Positions 9,152 to 17,828 of a stretch of 57,637 nt of DNA are shown piece after piece (position 1 is the first letter of the stretch; every line of letters starts with the position of its first letter). The stretch lies in the NCBI GenBank assembly GCA_900553225.1, contig USCV01000003.1, positions 1 through 57,637 of the forward strand, given 5' to 3'. This DNA is from an uncultured Clostridium sp. Lineage in GTDB: Bacteria; Bacillota; Clostridia; TANB77; CAG-508. The position numbers were made by a program, and so were the translations under genes. The notes below the pieces were generated by a model. The model was not told where the DNA came from and did not search any database. It saw only the letters and a list, made by a program, of their open reading frames with translations.

Positions 9152-9568
9152 ATGGAAAAATTAAAATTATTATTTAAAAAGTTTTGTACAAAAGAAGTAA
9201 TTTTTTATGGTATATTTGGAGTTCTTACTACAATAGTAAATGTTGGGACATTCTACATTTTAAGTTCTATATTACATATTGAAGAAAATCTTTCTAACAA
9301 TATCGCTATTTTTATTGCTGTTTTATTTGCATATTTTACTAATAGAAAGTTAGTTTTTAATTCCAATGCCAAAAATATAAAAGAAAAACTTATAGAATTT
9401 TGCAAATTTATGTTAGGAAGATTATTCACAATGGTTGTTGAATCTTTTGGATTTTTTCTAATGTTTAATTTATTCGGAATTCAAGAATTAATTAGCAAAA
9501 TCTCAATTACAATTATTGTTATTATTTTAAACTTTTTTATTAGTAAATTCTTTGCTTTTAAAAAATAA
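9152..9568 (+). CDS. GtrA family membrane protein
   Basis: The 138-residue protein has four predicted transmembrane helices and a basic loop (FTNRKLVF) typical of the GtrA/DPMS-associated family. Members are thought to help move or present polyprenyl-linked sugars at the membrane. The sequence KEVIFYGIFGVLTTIVNVG matches the family's N-terminal block. It is followed on the same strand by the LytM peptidase gene 42 nt later. A specific partner glycosyltransferase is not adjacent. Confidence 0.85.
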   Translation: MEKLKLLFKKFCTKEVIFYGIFGVLTTIVNVGTFYILSSILHIEENLSNNIAIFIAVLFAYFTNRKLVFNSNAKNIKEKLIEFCKFMLGRLFTMVVESFGFFLMFNLFGIQELISKISITIIVIILNFFISKFFAFKK

Positions 9569-9610
9569 TTTTATATTTCGGGGGCTACTAGAAAATCAAG
9601 GAGGTATTTT

Positions 9611-10239
9611 ATGTCTAGTGGTTTTTTTAAGCATTTTTATACGCTAATTCTAATTATTTTATTATTTTCTATGTTTATCATCATCTTTTTTATTCCGGCT
9701 TTTGAGAATGACTCAAATTTTTCATTTATCTATTCAGAACCCAATATATCGTCTATGTATTCTAATAATAATTCAATTGTTATGAATTCTAATTGTGAAT
9801 TTGTATGGCCAACACCACGGATATAATACTATTTCATCAAAATTTGGAAGAAGAGCCTCTCCTACTGCTGGTGCATCTTCATTTCATGCTGGAATTGATA
9901 TTGCAGCTCCTGTACGGAACCAATATCGTCTCTGTCTTATCTGGACAGGTTACTTTAGCACAATTTAATGGAGCTGGTGGATGTACTGTAATTGTTAATT
10001 CTGAAGTTTATCAAATTACTTACTGTCATGTATCACCGAACTTTCTTGTTTATGTTGGTCAATACGTAAAACAAGGTGAACTAATTGCATATGTTGGTCC
10101 TAAAAATATTTATGGTTTTTCTAATAACTACTTTAAGGATGCAAGTGGTAACCCTACAAATGGTTCTACAACCGGTCCTCACCTGCATTTAAACATAAAA
10201 AAGGCCGGCACTATAGTCGACCCTTTATCACTTTTTTAA
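9611..10239 (+). CDS. LytM/M23 peptidase with N-terminal anchor, read through two +1 CGG shifts
   Basis: Three frames join at CGG codons 9818-9820 and 9915-9917 into a 208-residue protein. It has one N-terminal transmembrane helix (about residues 10-32), a short linker, then a LytM domain beginning WPTP-G-YNTISSKFGRR, with zinc motif HAGID before the second shift and GPHLHL near the C terminus. Both restored glycines (PGY and APVGT) are family-conserved. It probably cleaves peptidoglycan cross-links outside the membrane. Each active-site motif lies in a different zero-based frame, so no unshifted product could be active. It is a plus-strand gene, showing that the rule follows the coding strand. 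Confidence 0.85.
9818..9820 (+). other. +1 frameshift codon CGG(A), first site in M23 gene
   Basis: CCA CGG ATA TAA in frame zero; skipping C gives CCA GGA TAT AAT. This restores WPTPGY; the zero frame stops two codons after CGG. Confidence 0.88.
9915..9917 (+). other. +1 frameshift codon CGG(A), second site in M23 gene
   Basis: GTA CGG AAC in the already shifted frame; skipping C gives GTA GGA ACC AAT. This restores IDIAAPVGTNIVSVLSG, the block after the first zinc ligands. Confidence 0.88.
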
Positions 10240-10242
10240 ATT

Positions 10243-10731
10243 TTACATATCTTCGTCATCTTCAGAGTTATTTTCTTTTTTATCTTTTTCAAAACTTCCA
10301 CAGCCTGAACAACTACTGCAATGTCCTCCACATTCTGATTCGTCATCATTAAAATCTAATTCAATAATATTTTTACATTCTGGACATTTAATTTCTGAAC
10401 TTTCTTCTACATCAATATCTGTTACAAATTGATGATTACAATATGGACAAACAACTTCAAATTCAAAATCGTTTTCATCCTCATAAATATCTTTTTCAAT
10501 ATTATCTACTATCTTTTGAACTCTTGATAATCTTTCTTCCAAATCCTGTTGTTTTTCTTCTAAATTATTTAGCTTTTCATCAGAGTATTCTAGTACTTTA
10601 TCTACTGTATCCATAAAGGTAACAGTTAAATTCGCTATACTATTTTTCACAAGTTCTAATTGTTCTTGGTCTGTAATTTGTTTTTCAAGATTATTCATTA
10701 TTTTTTGATATTCATCACTTAGATTAGACAT
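10243..10731 (-). CDS. Coiled-coil protein with C-terminal zinc ribbon (CD1247-like)
   Basis: The 162-residue protein has a helical, coiled-coil-prone half (about 1-88) and an acidic linker, then a zinc ribbon CPYC...CPEC (about 101-125). A second Cys-rich tail follows (CGGHCSSCSGCG). The architecture resembles the clostridial CD1247-type proteins found beside efp. Function is unknown; metal binding is likely. It lies 22 nt downstream of efp on the same strand, so co-transcription is expected. Confidence 0.65.
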   Translation of the reverse strand: MSNLSDEYQKIMNNLEKQITDQEQLELVKNSIANLTVTFMDTVDKVLEYSDEKLNNLEEKQQDLEERLSRVQKIVDNIEKDIYEDENDFEFEVVCPYCNHQFVTDIDVEESSEIKCPECKNIIELDFNDDESECGGHCSSCSGCGSFEKDKKENNSEDDEDM

Positions 10732-10753
10732 ATGTTAAAATTTCCTTTCTATT

Positions 10754-11320
10754 CTAAATTCTTTCCATATATTCACCAGTTCTTGTATCTATTTTAATAA
10801 CATCTCCAATATTAACGAATAATGGAACATTGATTGTATAACCATTTTCAAGTGTAGCTGGTTTCCCTGATGTTGTTGTTGTATTTCCTGCAAATCCTGG
10901 TTCTGTATAAGTAACCTCTAATTCAACAAACATTGGAGGTTCTACAGCAAATACTTTACCTTTAAATGATAAGATTTTTACATTCATATTTTCTTTTATA
11001 AACTTTAATGCATCTCCTAATTGTTCTTTATTTAGTGGCATTTGCTCATATGTTTCATTATCCATAAAATAATATAAATCTTCATCATTATATAAATATT
11101 GCATTTCTCTTTTTTCAATTTCTGCTCCAGGATATTTTTCTGATGGATTGAATGTTTTTTCTAAAACAGCTCCTGTTATTACATTTTTTAATTTTGTACG
11201 AACGAAAGCAGCTCCCTTTCCTGGTTTTACATGTTGAAATTCTACTACCTTAAAAACATTTCCGTCCATTTCAAATGTTGTTCCATTTCTGAAATCTCCT
11301 GCCATATATACTTCTGCCAT
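10754..11320 (-). CDS. efp: Translation elongation factor P
   Basis: A full-length EF-P of 188 residues with three beta-barrel domains. The start MAEVYMAGDF is chosen over an upstream TTG because AAAGGGG precedes it. The loop that carries the modified residue reads HVKPGKGAAF with K at the tip. The C-terminal signature (GDVIKIDTRTGEY) is intact. It relieves ribosomal stalling at polyproline. It sits between the M24 peptidase gene and the zinc-ribbon gene in a conserved Firmicutes order. Confidence 0.95.
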   Translation of the reverse strand: MAEVYMAGDFRNGTTFEMDGNVFKVVEFQHVKPGKGAAFVRTKLKNVITGAVLEKTFNPSEKYPGAEIEKREMQYLYNDEDLYYFMDNETYEQMPLNKEQLGDALKFIKENMNVKILSFKGKVFAVEPPMFVELEVTYTEPGFAGNTTTTSGKPATLENGYTINVPLFVNIGDVIKIDTRTGEYMERI

Positions 11321-11387
11321 TTGTATTTCCCCTTTCAATTTTTTATTTGTTCATATTTTAATATCATACACCATTTTTGCTTAAGAA

Positions 11388-12470
11388 TCAAGCCCTTTGT
11401 TCTTTTTTATCTATAACTACATAATTTCTTTCTGATTTTGTAAGACTTTCTGCCCCAAATTTTGTGATTAATATAGTATCTTCAATTCTTACTCCAAAGC
11501 GATTTGGAATATAAATTCCTGGCTCATTTGTTATTACCATTTTTTCTTTTAAGTTCATATCAACTTTACTATTTATATATGGTAATTCATGAATGTCAAG
11601 ACCAACTCCATGACCCAAGCTGTGAATTAAATCAAATCCATTTAATTTAAATGCTCCTTCAACAACTTTTGAAATTGTTCTTATATTTGCTCCCTCTTTT
11701 AAAGACTTTGTTGTTTCTAATTGATTATTTAGAACAAGTTCATAAACAGGTTTTATATATTCTGGTACATATCCTGCAAATATAGTTCTTGTCATATCAG
11801 AACAATACCCTTTGTACTTGCAACCAAAATCAATTGTAATTGGATCTCCCATTTCAATTTCTTTATCTGTAGGCACTGCATGTGGTTTAGATGAATTTCT
11901 GCCTGATGCAACAATTGTATCAAATGAAATTCCATCAGCTCCATTTAATTTAAAATAATTTTCAATTTCGCTTGCAATTTCTTTTTCAGACATACCAATC
12001 TTTATAAATTTTACTAAATGTTCAAAACATTCATCTGTTATTTGGCATGCCTTCCTTATTTTTTCTATTTCTTCGTTATCTTTTATCATTCTTTGCTTTT
12101 CTATAATTTTTTCAGTTTCTTCGAAGTTATTTATTTTATATTTTTGAATATAGTTTTTATATTTAGCATAAGTTACATATTCTTCTTCAAATCCCACATT
12201 CTCGCAGAAGTTAAAAAAGTTTTCATTGTCCTCACTGCTAATGTTCTTTATATCACATACAATTATTTCATCATCAATTGTAATAACATTATTTACTTCT
12301 TCAATATATCTTCCATCAGTGATAAATATATTTTCTTTTCTAGTTATAAGTAGTGTGCCTTCTGCTTGAATTCCTGTTAAGTATCTTATATTAACAGGAT
12401 TTGTTATTATAATTCCTTGCATATTATATAGCTTTATTTTATCTCTTAGCCATTTTATATTTGCATTCAT
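11388..12470 (-). CDS. M24B family Xaa-Pro aminopeptidase-like protein
   Basis: About 360 residues: an N-terminal creatinase-like domain (about 1-125) and a pita-bread M24 catalytic domain with metal ligands visible in ITIDFGCKYKGYCSDMTRT, the HSLGHGVGLDIHE block, TNEPGIY and a final GVRIED. It removes N-terminal residues preceding proline. The ATG at 12470 is favoured because TAGGTG lies upstream. Being beside efp, as yqhT is in Bacillus, supports the family call. It is cytosolic, with no signal peptide. Confidence 0.9.
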   Translation of the reverse strand: MNANIKWLRDKIKLYNMQGIIITNPVNIRYLTGIQAEGTLLITRKENIFITDGRYIEEVNNVITIDDEIIVCDIKNISSEDNENFFNFCENVGFEEEYVTYAKYKNYIQKYKINNFEETEKIIEKQRMIKDNEEIEKIRKACQITDECFEHLVKFIKIGMSEKEIASEIENYFKLNGADGISFDTIVASGRNSSKPHAVPTDKEIEMGDPITIDFGCKYKGYCSDMTRTIFAGYVPEYIKPVYELVLNNQLETTKSLKEGANIRTISKVVEGAFKLNGFDLIHSLGHGVGLDIHELPYINSKVDMNLKEKMVITNEPGIYIPNRFGVRIEDTILITKFGAESLTKSERNYVVIDKKEQRA

Positions 12471-12505
12471 TTTTTTCACCTACACTTTTTTATATTATTT
12501 CTAAT

Positions 12506-13226
12506 CTATCTTCCTAAGTTTAATAATAAAATAAGCAATTCCTCAACTGGCATAAATATTGTAATTAATGCTGAAATAACAATAAATGGTCCAAATGCGA
12601 TATATTCGTTCACATTTTTTTTCTTTATTAAAAGAAGTACTAAACTTACTATTGCTGCAATTACAAAAGAAAGAATAGAAACCATTATTATACTTCTCCA
12701 GCCAAAAAATAATCCTAATACACTAATTAATTTTACATCTCCATATCCAACCGCTTCTTTTTTAGAAATCCAATTACTAAGAAGAGTAATTACCATAAAA
12801 ATTATCATTCCAACTATTAATCCGCATTACTTTATCTATAGCCACATTAAGATTAGATAATCCTTCTATAAATGTAAAAACTAATCCACACTCTAATAAT
12901 GTTAATGTTAATCTATTCGGAATAATATGAAATTTATAATCTATGCAAAATGCATTAATTAAAATTGGAACCAGAATTAAATACTCATATGTTTTTATAT
13001 CATTTACTCCATACAAATAAATAATTCCAACATATAACACCGCATTAATAAACATTAATATGTATCTTGGTTTGAAATTTTTCATATAAATTTTGAAAAA
13101 GTCTTTAGAAATAACTTTTTTATATTCTGAAAGTCTTATATTGCACCAATCTATAAATTGACCAATTATCATACCAATTATTCCAAAGCAAAGATAGTAA
13201 AGTATATGTATATCATTTATGTACAT
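12506..13226 (-). CDS. Prepilin peptidase (A24), read through one +1 CGG shift
   Basis: Two frames join at CGG 12822-12824 into a 239-residue polytopic membrane protein. The first aspartate motif (FCIDYKFHIIPN) lies in the first frame and the second (AVGYGDVK) in the second, so only the shifted product has both catalytic aspartates. The restored residue is the small glycine of the helix following the first motif (DKVM-G-LIVGM). It would cleave and methylate type IV prepilin-like precursors. The N-terminal cysteine-rich methylase domain of classical PilD is absent, as in short ComC-like forms. It overlaps yqeG by 14 nt. Confidence 0.82.
12822..12824 (-). other. +1 frameshift codon CGG(A) in prepilin peptidase
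   Basis: ATG CGG ATT in frame zero; skipping C gives ATG GGA TTA ATA GTT. The zero frame stops about 14 codons on, losing the GYGD catalytic motif. Confidence 0.85.
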
Positions 13227-13734
13227 TTTCGTTTTCCTTTCTTTTCAATTTATTTTGATATTTTTGTATTATTAAATCTTCAATTGGTCTTTTAATTTTT
13301 GTTATTAATATGTCTTTTTCTTTTATAGGCTTAACCAATATAGAAAACATATTACATCTATTGGCTCCAAGTATATCAGTCATTATTTGATCACCAATAA
13401 CAGCAATATTTTTAGATTCAATATTAAGTAATTTTTGGGCTTTTCTGAATCCAATTTTTAATGGTTTTTTTGCAAAATAAAAGTATGGCACATCAATTTG
13501 TTTTGCAACTTCTTTTACTTTTGCTATCTTATTGCTATTCGAAAGAATACAAAATTTCATTCCGTGTTTCTTTAATTGGGCAACCCATTCTTTTGTTCCA
13601 TCAGGAAAAACTTTATAATAATCAATTAAAGTATTATCTACATCTAGTATAATTCCTGTAATTTGATTTTTCTTTAAATATTCTATACTAATATCTCGTA
13701 CACTATCGAAATATCCATTTGGATATAAAATCAT
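13213..13734 (-). CDS. YqeG family HAD phosphatase
   Basis: The 173-residue protein has HAD motif I DVDNTLIDY (nucleophile Asp), motif II ILSNSNK, and motif III/IV in KKPLKIGFRKA and IGDQIMTDI. This is the YqeG/HAD-IIIA class, some members of which dephosphorylate phosphatidylglycerophosphate or small phosphoesters; the substrate here is uncertain. It precedes and overlaps the prepilin peptidase gene. Confidence 0.85.
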   Translation of the reverse strand: MILYPNGYFDSVRDISIEYLKKNQITGIILDVDNTLIDYYKVFPDGTKEWVAQLKKHGMKFCILSNSNKIAKVKEVAKQIDVPYFYFAKKPLKIGFRKAQKLLNIESKNIAVIGDQIMTDILGANRCNMFSILVKPIKEKDILITKIKRPIEDLIIQKYQNKLKRKENENVHK

Positions 13735-13889
13735 ATTTCCCCTCCTATTTTTCCATTTTTATATTACCAATATGTTAATTGTTTGTCAAGATATTAATAT
13801 AATTATAACTTATAAATTCATATTAAAACAATCATTATTTTAAAGAAATGTTTAGCATTATGAGCCTATACATTTTTTAGAATAAAAAG

Positions 13890-13927
13890 ATTAAAATAAA
13901 TAGTCACAATTTAGACTATTTATTTTA
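13890..13927 (-). terminator. Terminator of spoIVB
   Basis: Perfect stem TTAAAATAAATAGTC/GACTATTTATTTTAA just after the spoIVB stop, followed by TCTTTTT on the minus strand. Confidence 0.8.
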
Positions 13928-13934
13928 ATGAAAT

Positions 13935-15196
13935 TTAATTATTATTAACCTCTCTAGCTTGTTTTATCAGCATATCAGCAAACACAGCATACCCCTCTGT
14001 AGGATTTTGAACTAAAACATGTGTTACAGCCCCTACAAATTTTCCATTTTGAATAATTGGAGAACCACTCATTCCTTGAATAATTCCTCCTGTTTTTTCT
14101 ATTAGTCTTTCATCTGTTATTTTAATTAACATGCTTTTATTATCACGAGTATTATTTGTATACTTTTTTTCTATTTTTATGTTATATTTTTCCTTTTTTC
14201 CATCTTCAAACTGGCAAATAATTTGTGCATTGCCTTCTTCTATTTCTTCTCTTAATGCCACATCCATTTCATCTCCGAGAAGTCACATCTAATTTATTTA
14301 AATTTTTAATTTTTCCATAAATTCCAAAAGCTGTATTTTTTTCTATACTTCCCAGCTCTGCTGTACTTTCTATGGATCCTTTAATTTGTCCAGGTGTACC
14401 TCTTTTTCCTTTTATAATTGATATAATATTTGTAGATACTAATTCTCCATTTGCAATATTTACAATCTCTCCTGTATCTGTATCTGTTATTGCATGTCCT
14501 AAAGCACAAAAACTCTTTGTTTCTGGTTCATAAAAAGTTGCTGTTCCAACACCGTCCCTGAGCATCTCTTACCCATAAACCCAGTTTGTATTCATTTTTT
14601 GAAGTTTTTACAGGTACAATACTTGTTTTGACAGTTTCTGTATCTCTTATATATTTTAATTCAATTTTATTTCCTTTAGATTCATTTACTTTTTGTATTA
14701 GCTCATCTGTTGTTTTTACAGTCTTTTCATTTATCTCAACGATCATGTCTCCTTCTTCTATTCCTGCACTTTCATATGGTTTATAATTTTGCTTGTTTTC
14801 TCCCTGTATTTCAGACATTCCTACAACCATTACTCCCTTAGTATATAGTTTTAGTCCAATAACATTTCCTAGTGGAATTACTTTGGTTCTTTTTATAACA
14901 TCAACATCTATTTTTTTTAATGGAATTTTATCAAATAAATTTACACTTAAATTCATTTGTCCAATTTGATTTATATCTTGCTTTGAAAGATTACTAGATG
15001 TCTGAATTGTATCAGATATGCCAATTTGCAGGTTGGAAGAACTATTTGTTTTTATATTTATTCCAATTAGTGTAGGAATATTTATATCCTCACCTTCAAA
15101 TATGATTATATGATTTGGAAGTAATGTAATACTTGCAACATAAATATATATAATTAATAAAAAAAGAATAAATAAAATTGGTTGTGTTTTTTTCAT
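13935..15196 (-). CDS. spoIVB: SpoIVB sporulation serine peptidase, read through two +1 CGG shifts
   Basis: Three frames join at CGG 14552-14554 and 14275-14277 into 419 residues, close to Bacillus SpoIVB. It has an N-terminal membrane anchor, a PDZ domain (GMSEIQGEN to a GDMIVEINEK block), and an S55 peptidase domain with GHAITDTDTG and the nucleophile block GMSGSPII. The catalytic His and Ser lie in different unshifted frames. At the first junction LGLWVRDAQ-G-GVGTATFYEP matches the family's AGIGT block. In sporulation it is secreted into the intermembrane space of the engulfed forespore and triggers pro-sigma-K processing. Confidence 0.9.
14275..14277 (-). other. +1 frameshift codon CGG(A), second site in spoIVB
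   Basis: TCT CGG AGA TGA in frame; skipping C gives TCT GGA GAT GAA ATG GAT, leading into DVALREEIEEG and the catalytic GMSGSP. The unshifted frame stops two codons after CGG. Confidence 0.87.
14552..14554 (-). other. +1 frameshift codon CGG(T), first site in spoIVB
   Basis: GGA CGG TGT in frame zero; skipping C gives GGA GGT GTT GGA ACA. It is the only site followed by T rather than A, yet the shifted codon is still Gly. The zero frame stops seven codons later. Confidence 0.87.
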
Positions 15197-15295
15197 AAAA
15201 ATACCTCTTCTTTTATAATAACCATATTTATTTATTCTTAATCAACATTTTTAACCATTCATATTGCTCAAAATTATATATAGCCAAAAATCACA

Positions 15296-15700
15296 TTATC
15301 TTCTACTTCTTCTAATATACTTTTGTGCTGGATAAAATTGGCTTCTATACTCTCTACAACAATTAGAATTATTGTTTGAATTATCGTTTATACTATCATT
15401 ATCAGAATTATTTCCACAAATACATTCAAAACAGTTAGAATTATTATCATCCGAATTATTGTAACAATTATTTATGAACCTACAAATTGCCTGTGTAATT
15501 ACCGCTGATAAAAAGGCTAAAATCGTATATACAATTGCAAAAACTAAAAAACTTGCATCAAATACAGCAAAAGTAACAATTAAAAAAATTGCAAAAAATG
15601 TAGCTGCTACTAAAATTGGACATTTTAAAATCTTCTGTAAAACAATTGCAAGTATTATTGTTGCAACTGGAAGTGCAAAAAATAGTAATAAAATATTCAT
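15296..15700 (-). CDS. DUF2651-like small membrane protein with Asn/Cys-rich tail
   Basis: About 134 residues from the ATG at 15700, which has AAGGAG upstream; a second in-frame start lies 6 codons earlier. Three hydrophobic helices (FALPVATIILAIV, ILVAATFFAIFLIV, FLVFAIVYTILAFL) match from memory the DUF2651/YbeF family of unknown function. The C-terminal third is a low-complexity Asn/Asp/Ser tail with scattered cysteines and a basic end. No function can be assigned. Confidence 0.65.
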   Translation of the reverse strand: MNILLLFFALPVATIILAIVLQKILKCPILVAATFFAIFLIVTFAVFDASFLVFAIVYTILAFLSAVITQAICRFINNCYNNSDDNNSNCFECICGNNSDNDSINDNSNNNSNCCREYRSQFYPAQKYIRRSRR

Positions 15701-15838
15701 ATCATTCGTCTCCTTCATGTATATTAATTCTTTTTGTATATCATATTCTAACTACTATTTTCTTGTTACATATATTTATAATATAATACAATTTAAATAA
15801 TATATTATTTAATACTTTTTTCTTTAATTATCTAAATC

Positions 15839-16582
15839 TTATTTCTCATCATATTCCACTCTTACTAAATATAAGCCTTGTGATGGTAGAGTTCTTCCTG
15901 CATTTTCTCTATCTTTACTTTCAATTATTTCTTTTATTTGGTATGGTCTTATTTTTCCAAGTCCAACTTCTAGTAGTGTTCCCGAAATTATTCTAACCAT
16001 ATTATATAAAAAACCATTTCCTGTAAGTTCAATATAAATTCTATCATCTTTTTCATATAGATTTGTGTTAAATATTGTTCTAACACTACTTTTACTACTT
16101 GTTCCACTTGCTTTAAATGCTTTAAAGTCATGTTCTCCTTCAAAGAATTTTATTGCTTTTTTCATATCATTTACATTTAGTTTAACTGGAAAATGATATT
16201 CCAAATTTCTATAAATTGCTGTTCCATATTTTGAATTATTAATTATATATCTATATGTTTTTTGTTTACAAAGATATCTACTGTGAAATCTTTCATCTAC
16301 TTCTTCTACATCTTTTATTACAATAGACTTTTTTAATCTTGAATTAATTGCTAAACCAATTTTATCTATTGGAATATTACTATTTGTTTTGAAATTAGCA
16401 ACTTGTCCAATTGCATGTACTCCAGCATCAGTTCTTCCTGAAGCAATTAAGTTTACCTCTTCACCTGTAATACTATATATTACTTTTTCAATTTCACCTT
16501 GTATATTTAATTTATTTGGTTGTTTTTGCCATCCGTTAAAATCTTTTCCATCATATTCTATAACTAACTTAATATTTCTCAT
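15839..16582 (-). CDS. truA: tRNA pseudouridine(38-40) synthase TruA
   Basis: A 247-residue full-length TruA with catalytic Asp in ASGRTDAGVHA, an N-terminal YDGKDFNGWQ block and a C-terminal FLYNMVRIISG block. It converts uridines 38-40 in tRNA anticodon arms to pseudouridine, which affects reading-frame maintenance. Its start overlaps the cdaA stop by 4 nt. Confidence 0.95.
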   Translation of the reverse strand: MRNIKLVIEYDGKDFNGWQKQPNKLNIQGEIEKVIYSITGEEVNLIASGRTDAGVHAIGQVANFKTNSNIPIDKIGLAINSRLKKSIVIKDVEEVDERFHSRYLCKQKTYRYIINNSKYGTAIYRNLEYHFPVKLNVNDMKKAIKFFEGEHDFKAFKASGTSSKSSVRTIFNTNLYEKDDRIYIELTGNGFLYNMVRIISGTLLEVGLGKIRPYQIKEIIESKDRENAGRTLPSQGLYLVRVEYDEK

Positions 16583-17550
16583 TTTTCCTCTATATTATCT
16601 TTCTGCCTATTATTTTTTTGATCTTTTTCACTCTTATCTTTTTTTAAATGTATTTTATTCCATGTGTTTTTTACATTGTTGATTTTAGTTTTTGTAATTT
16701 CATTTTCTTTATATCTATCTGTAACCATACTCTTTATTAATATTCTTTTTAAAGCTTCTTCTTTTACATCTACAATTAATGTACCATTTTTAGCAATTGA
16801 AATTTTTCCAGTTTCTTCTGATACAACTATAGCAATACTATCAGATTCTTTTGAAATTCCAAGTGCTGCTCTATGTCTTGTACCTAACTCCTTAGAAATA
16901 TCATTGTCACCAGCTAGTGGCAAAATACATGCAGCTGCAACAATTTTATTGTCACTTATAATTACTGCACCATCATGTAAAGGAGTATTTGGTGTAAACA
17001 AATTAACTAATAATTGAGGTGAAACTTCTGAATTTAAAATAACTCCTGTATCTATAATATCTTTTATTTTTATCTCTCTTTCAAGCACAATTAATCCACC
17101 TGTTTTTGTTTTAGAAAGTTCTAAAGCAGCAATAACAACTTTGTATATATCTTCTTTTGTTTTTGCCATAATATCTTTATCAATACCGAAAAATTTAGTA
17201 AATTTATTAGTGCCTAGCTGTTCTAGTGCTCTACGAAGTTCTGGTTGAAAAATGATAATAAGAGCAATAACACCATATGTCATAACTGATGTTAATATAA
17301 AGTTAAGAATTTTTAAATTTAATAAATCACTAATAGCTACCATTAATACAAACAAAACTATTCCTTTAAGTAGTTGGCCAACTCTCGAACTTTTAATTGA
17401 CTTTATGAATTTAGCTCCCAGAAATATTACAATTGTTAAATCTAATATAAGTGAAATTAGTTTTATTGGATATTGGTACAATTCGTTTATATAACCTATA
17501 ATATTTATTTGAAAAAACTCATTAATAGTTGTCATAAAGTTTTCTATCAT
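16579..17550 (-). CDS. cdaA: Diadenylate cyclase CdaA
   Basis: The 323-residue protein has three transmembrane helices in the first 110 residues and a DAC domain with catalytic DGA at 193-195 (LHDGAVII) and RHR at 225-227 (GTRHRAALG). It condenses two ATP to c-di-AMP, a regulator of potassium uptake and turgor, which is of interest given the trkHA genes in the window. The C-terminal 50 residues are charged and low complexity. The usual cdaR-glmM partners are absent: truA follows by overlap and a small membrane protein gene lies upstream. Confidence 0.95.
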   Translation of the reverse strand: MIENFMTTINEFFQINIIGYINELYQYPIKLISLILDLTIVIFLGAKFIKSIKSSRVGQLLKGIVLFVLMVAISDLLNLKILNFILTSVMTYGVIALIIIFQPELRRALEQLGTNKFTKFFGIDKDIMAKTKEDIYKVVIAALELSKTKTGGLIVLEREIKIKDIIDTGVILNSEVSPQLLVNLFTPNTPLHDGAVIISDNKIVAAACILPLAGDNDISKELGTRHRAALGISKESDSIAIVVSEETGKISIAKNGTLIVDVKEEALKRILIKSMVTDRYKENEITKTKINNVKNTWNKIHLKKDKSEKDQKNNRQKDNIEEK

Positions 17551-17576
17551 ATATCATACTCCTACTCTTATTATAT

Positions 17577-17696
17577 TTATAAAATCGTTAAATAAAAAAT
17601 AACTGTTGCAGCTACTGCAAATACCATTAATGCTGCTAAAACTGCTGCAATTACTTTTGTTAAAACTTTTCCTGCATCATGACGTTTTCTTGACAT
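17577..17696 (-). CDS. 39-residue single-pass membrane protein, possibly DUF4044-like
   Basis: The small frame starts MSRKRHDAGKVLTKV and continues into one hydrophobic helix (AAVLAALMVFAVAATVIFYL) with a short end. A strong AGGAGG site lies at the right distance from the ATG. The basic MSRKR start and length recall DUF4044-type peptides, but I am not certain. It lies between pheT and cdaA and is probably transcribed with cdaA (26 nt gap). Confidence 0.65.
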   Translation of the reverse strand: MSRKRHDAGKVLTKVIAAVLAALMVFAVAATVIFYLTIL

Positions 17697-17779
17697 ATAT
17701 TTTTCCTCCTAAGTATTAAATCTATAATATTATGTTAGCACAAGTATTTGCTTTTTTCAATATTTTTTTTAACTTTAAC

Positions 17780-17810
17780 AGAACTTTAGAAAATGCATTT
17801 CTAAAGTTCT
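17780..17810 (-). terminator. Terminator after pheST
   Basis: Stem AGAACTTTAGAAA/TTTCTAAAGTTCT just downstream of the pheT stop, with an A/T-rich tail on the minus strand. Confidence 0.6.
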
Positions 17811-17828
17811 TCAAATATTTTTATTAAG

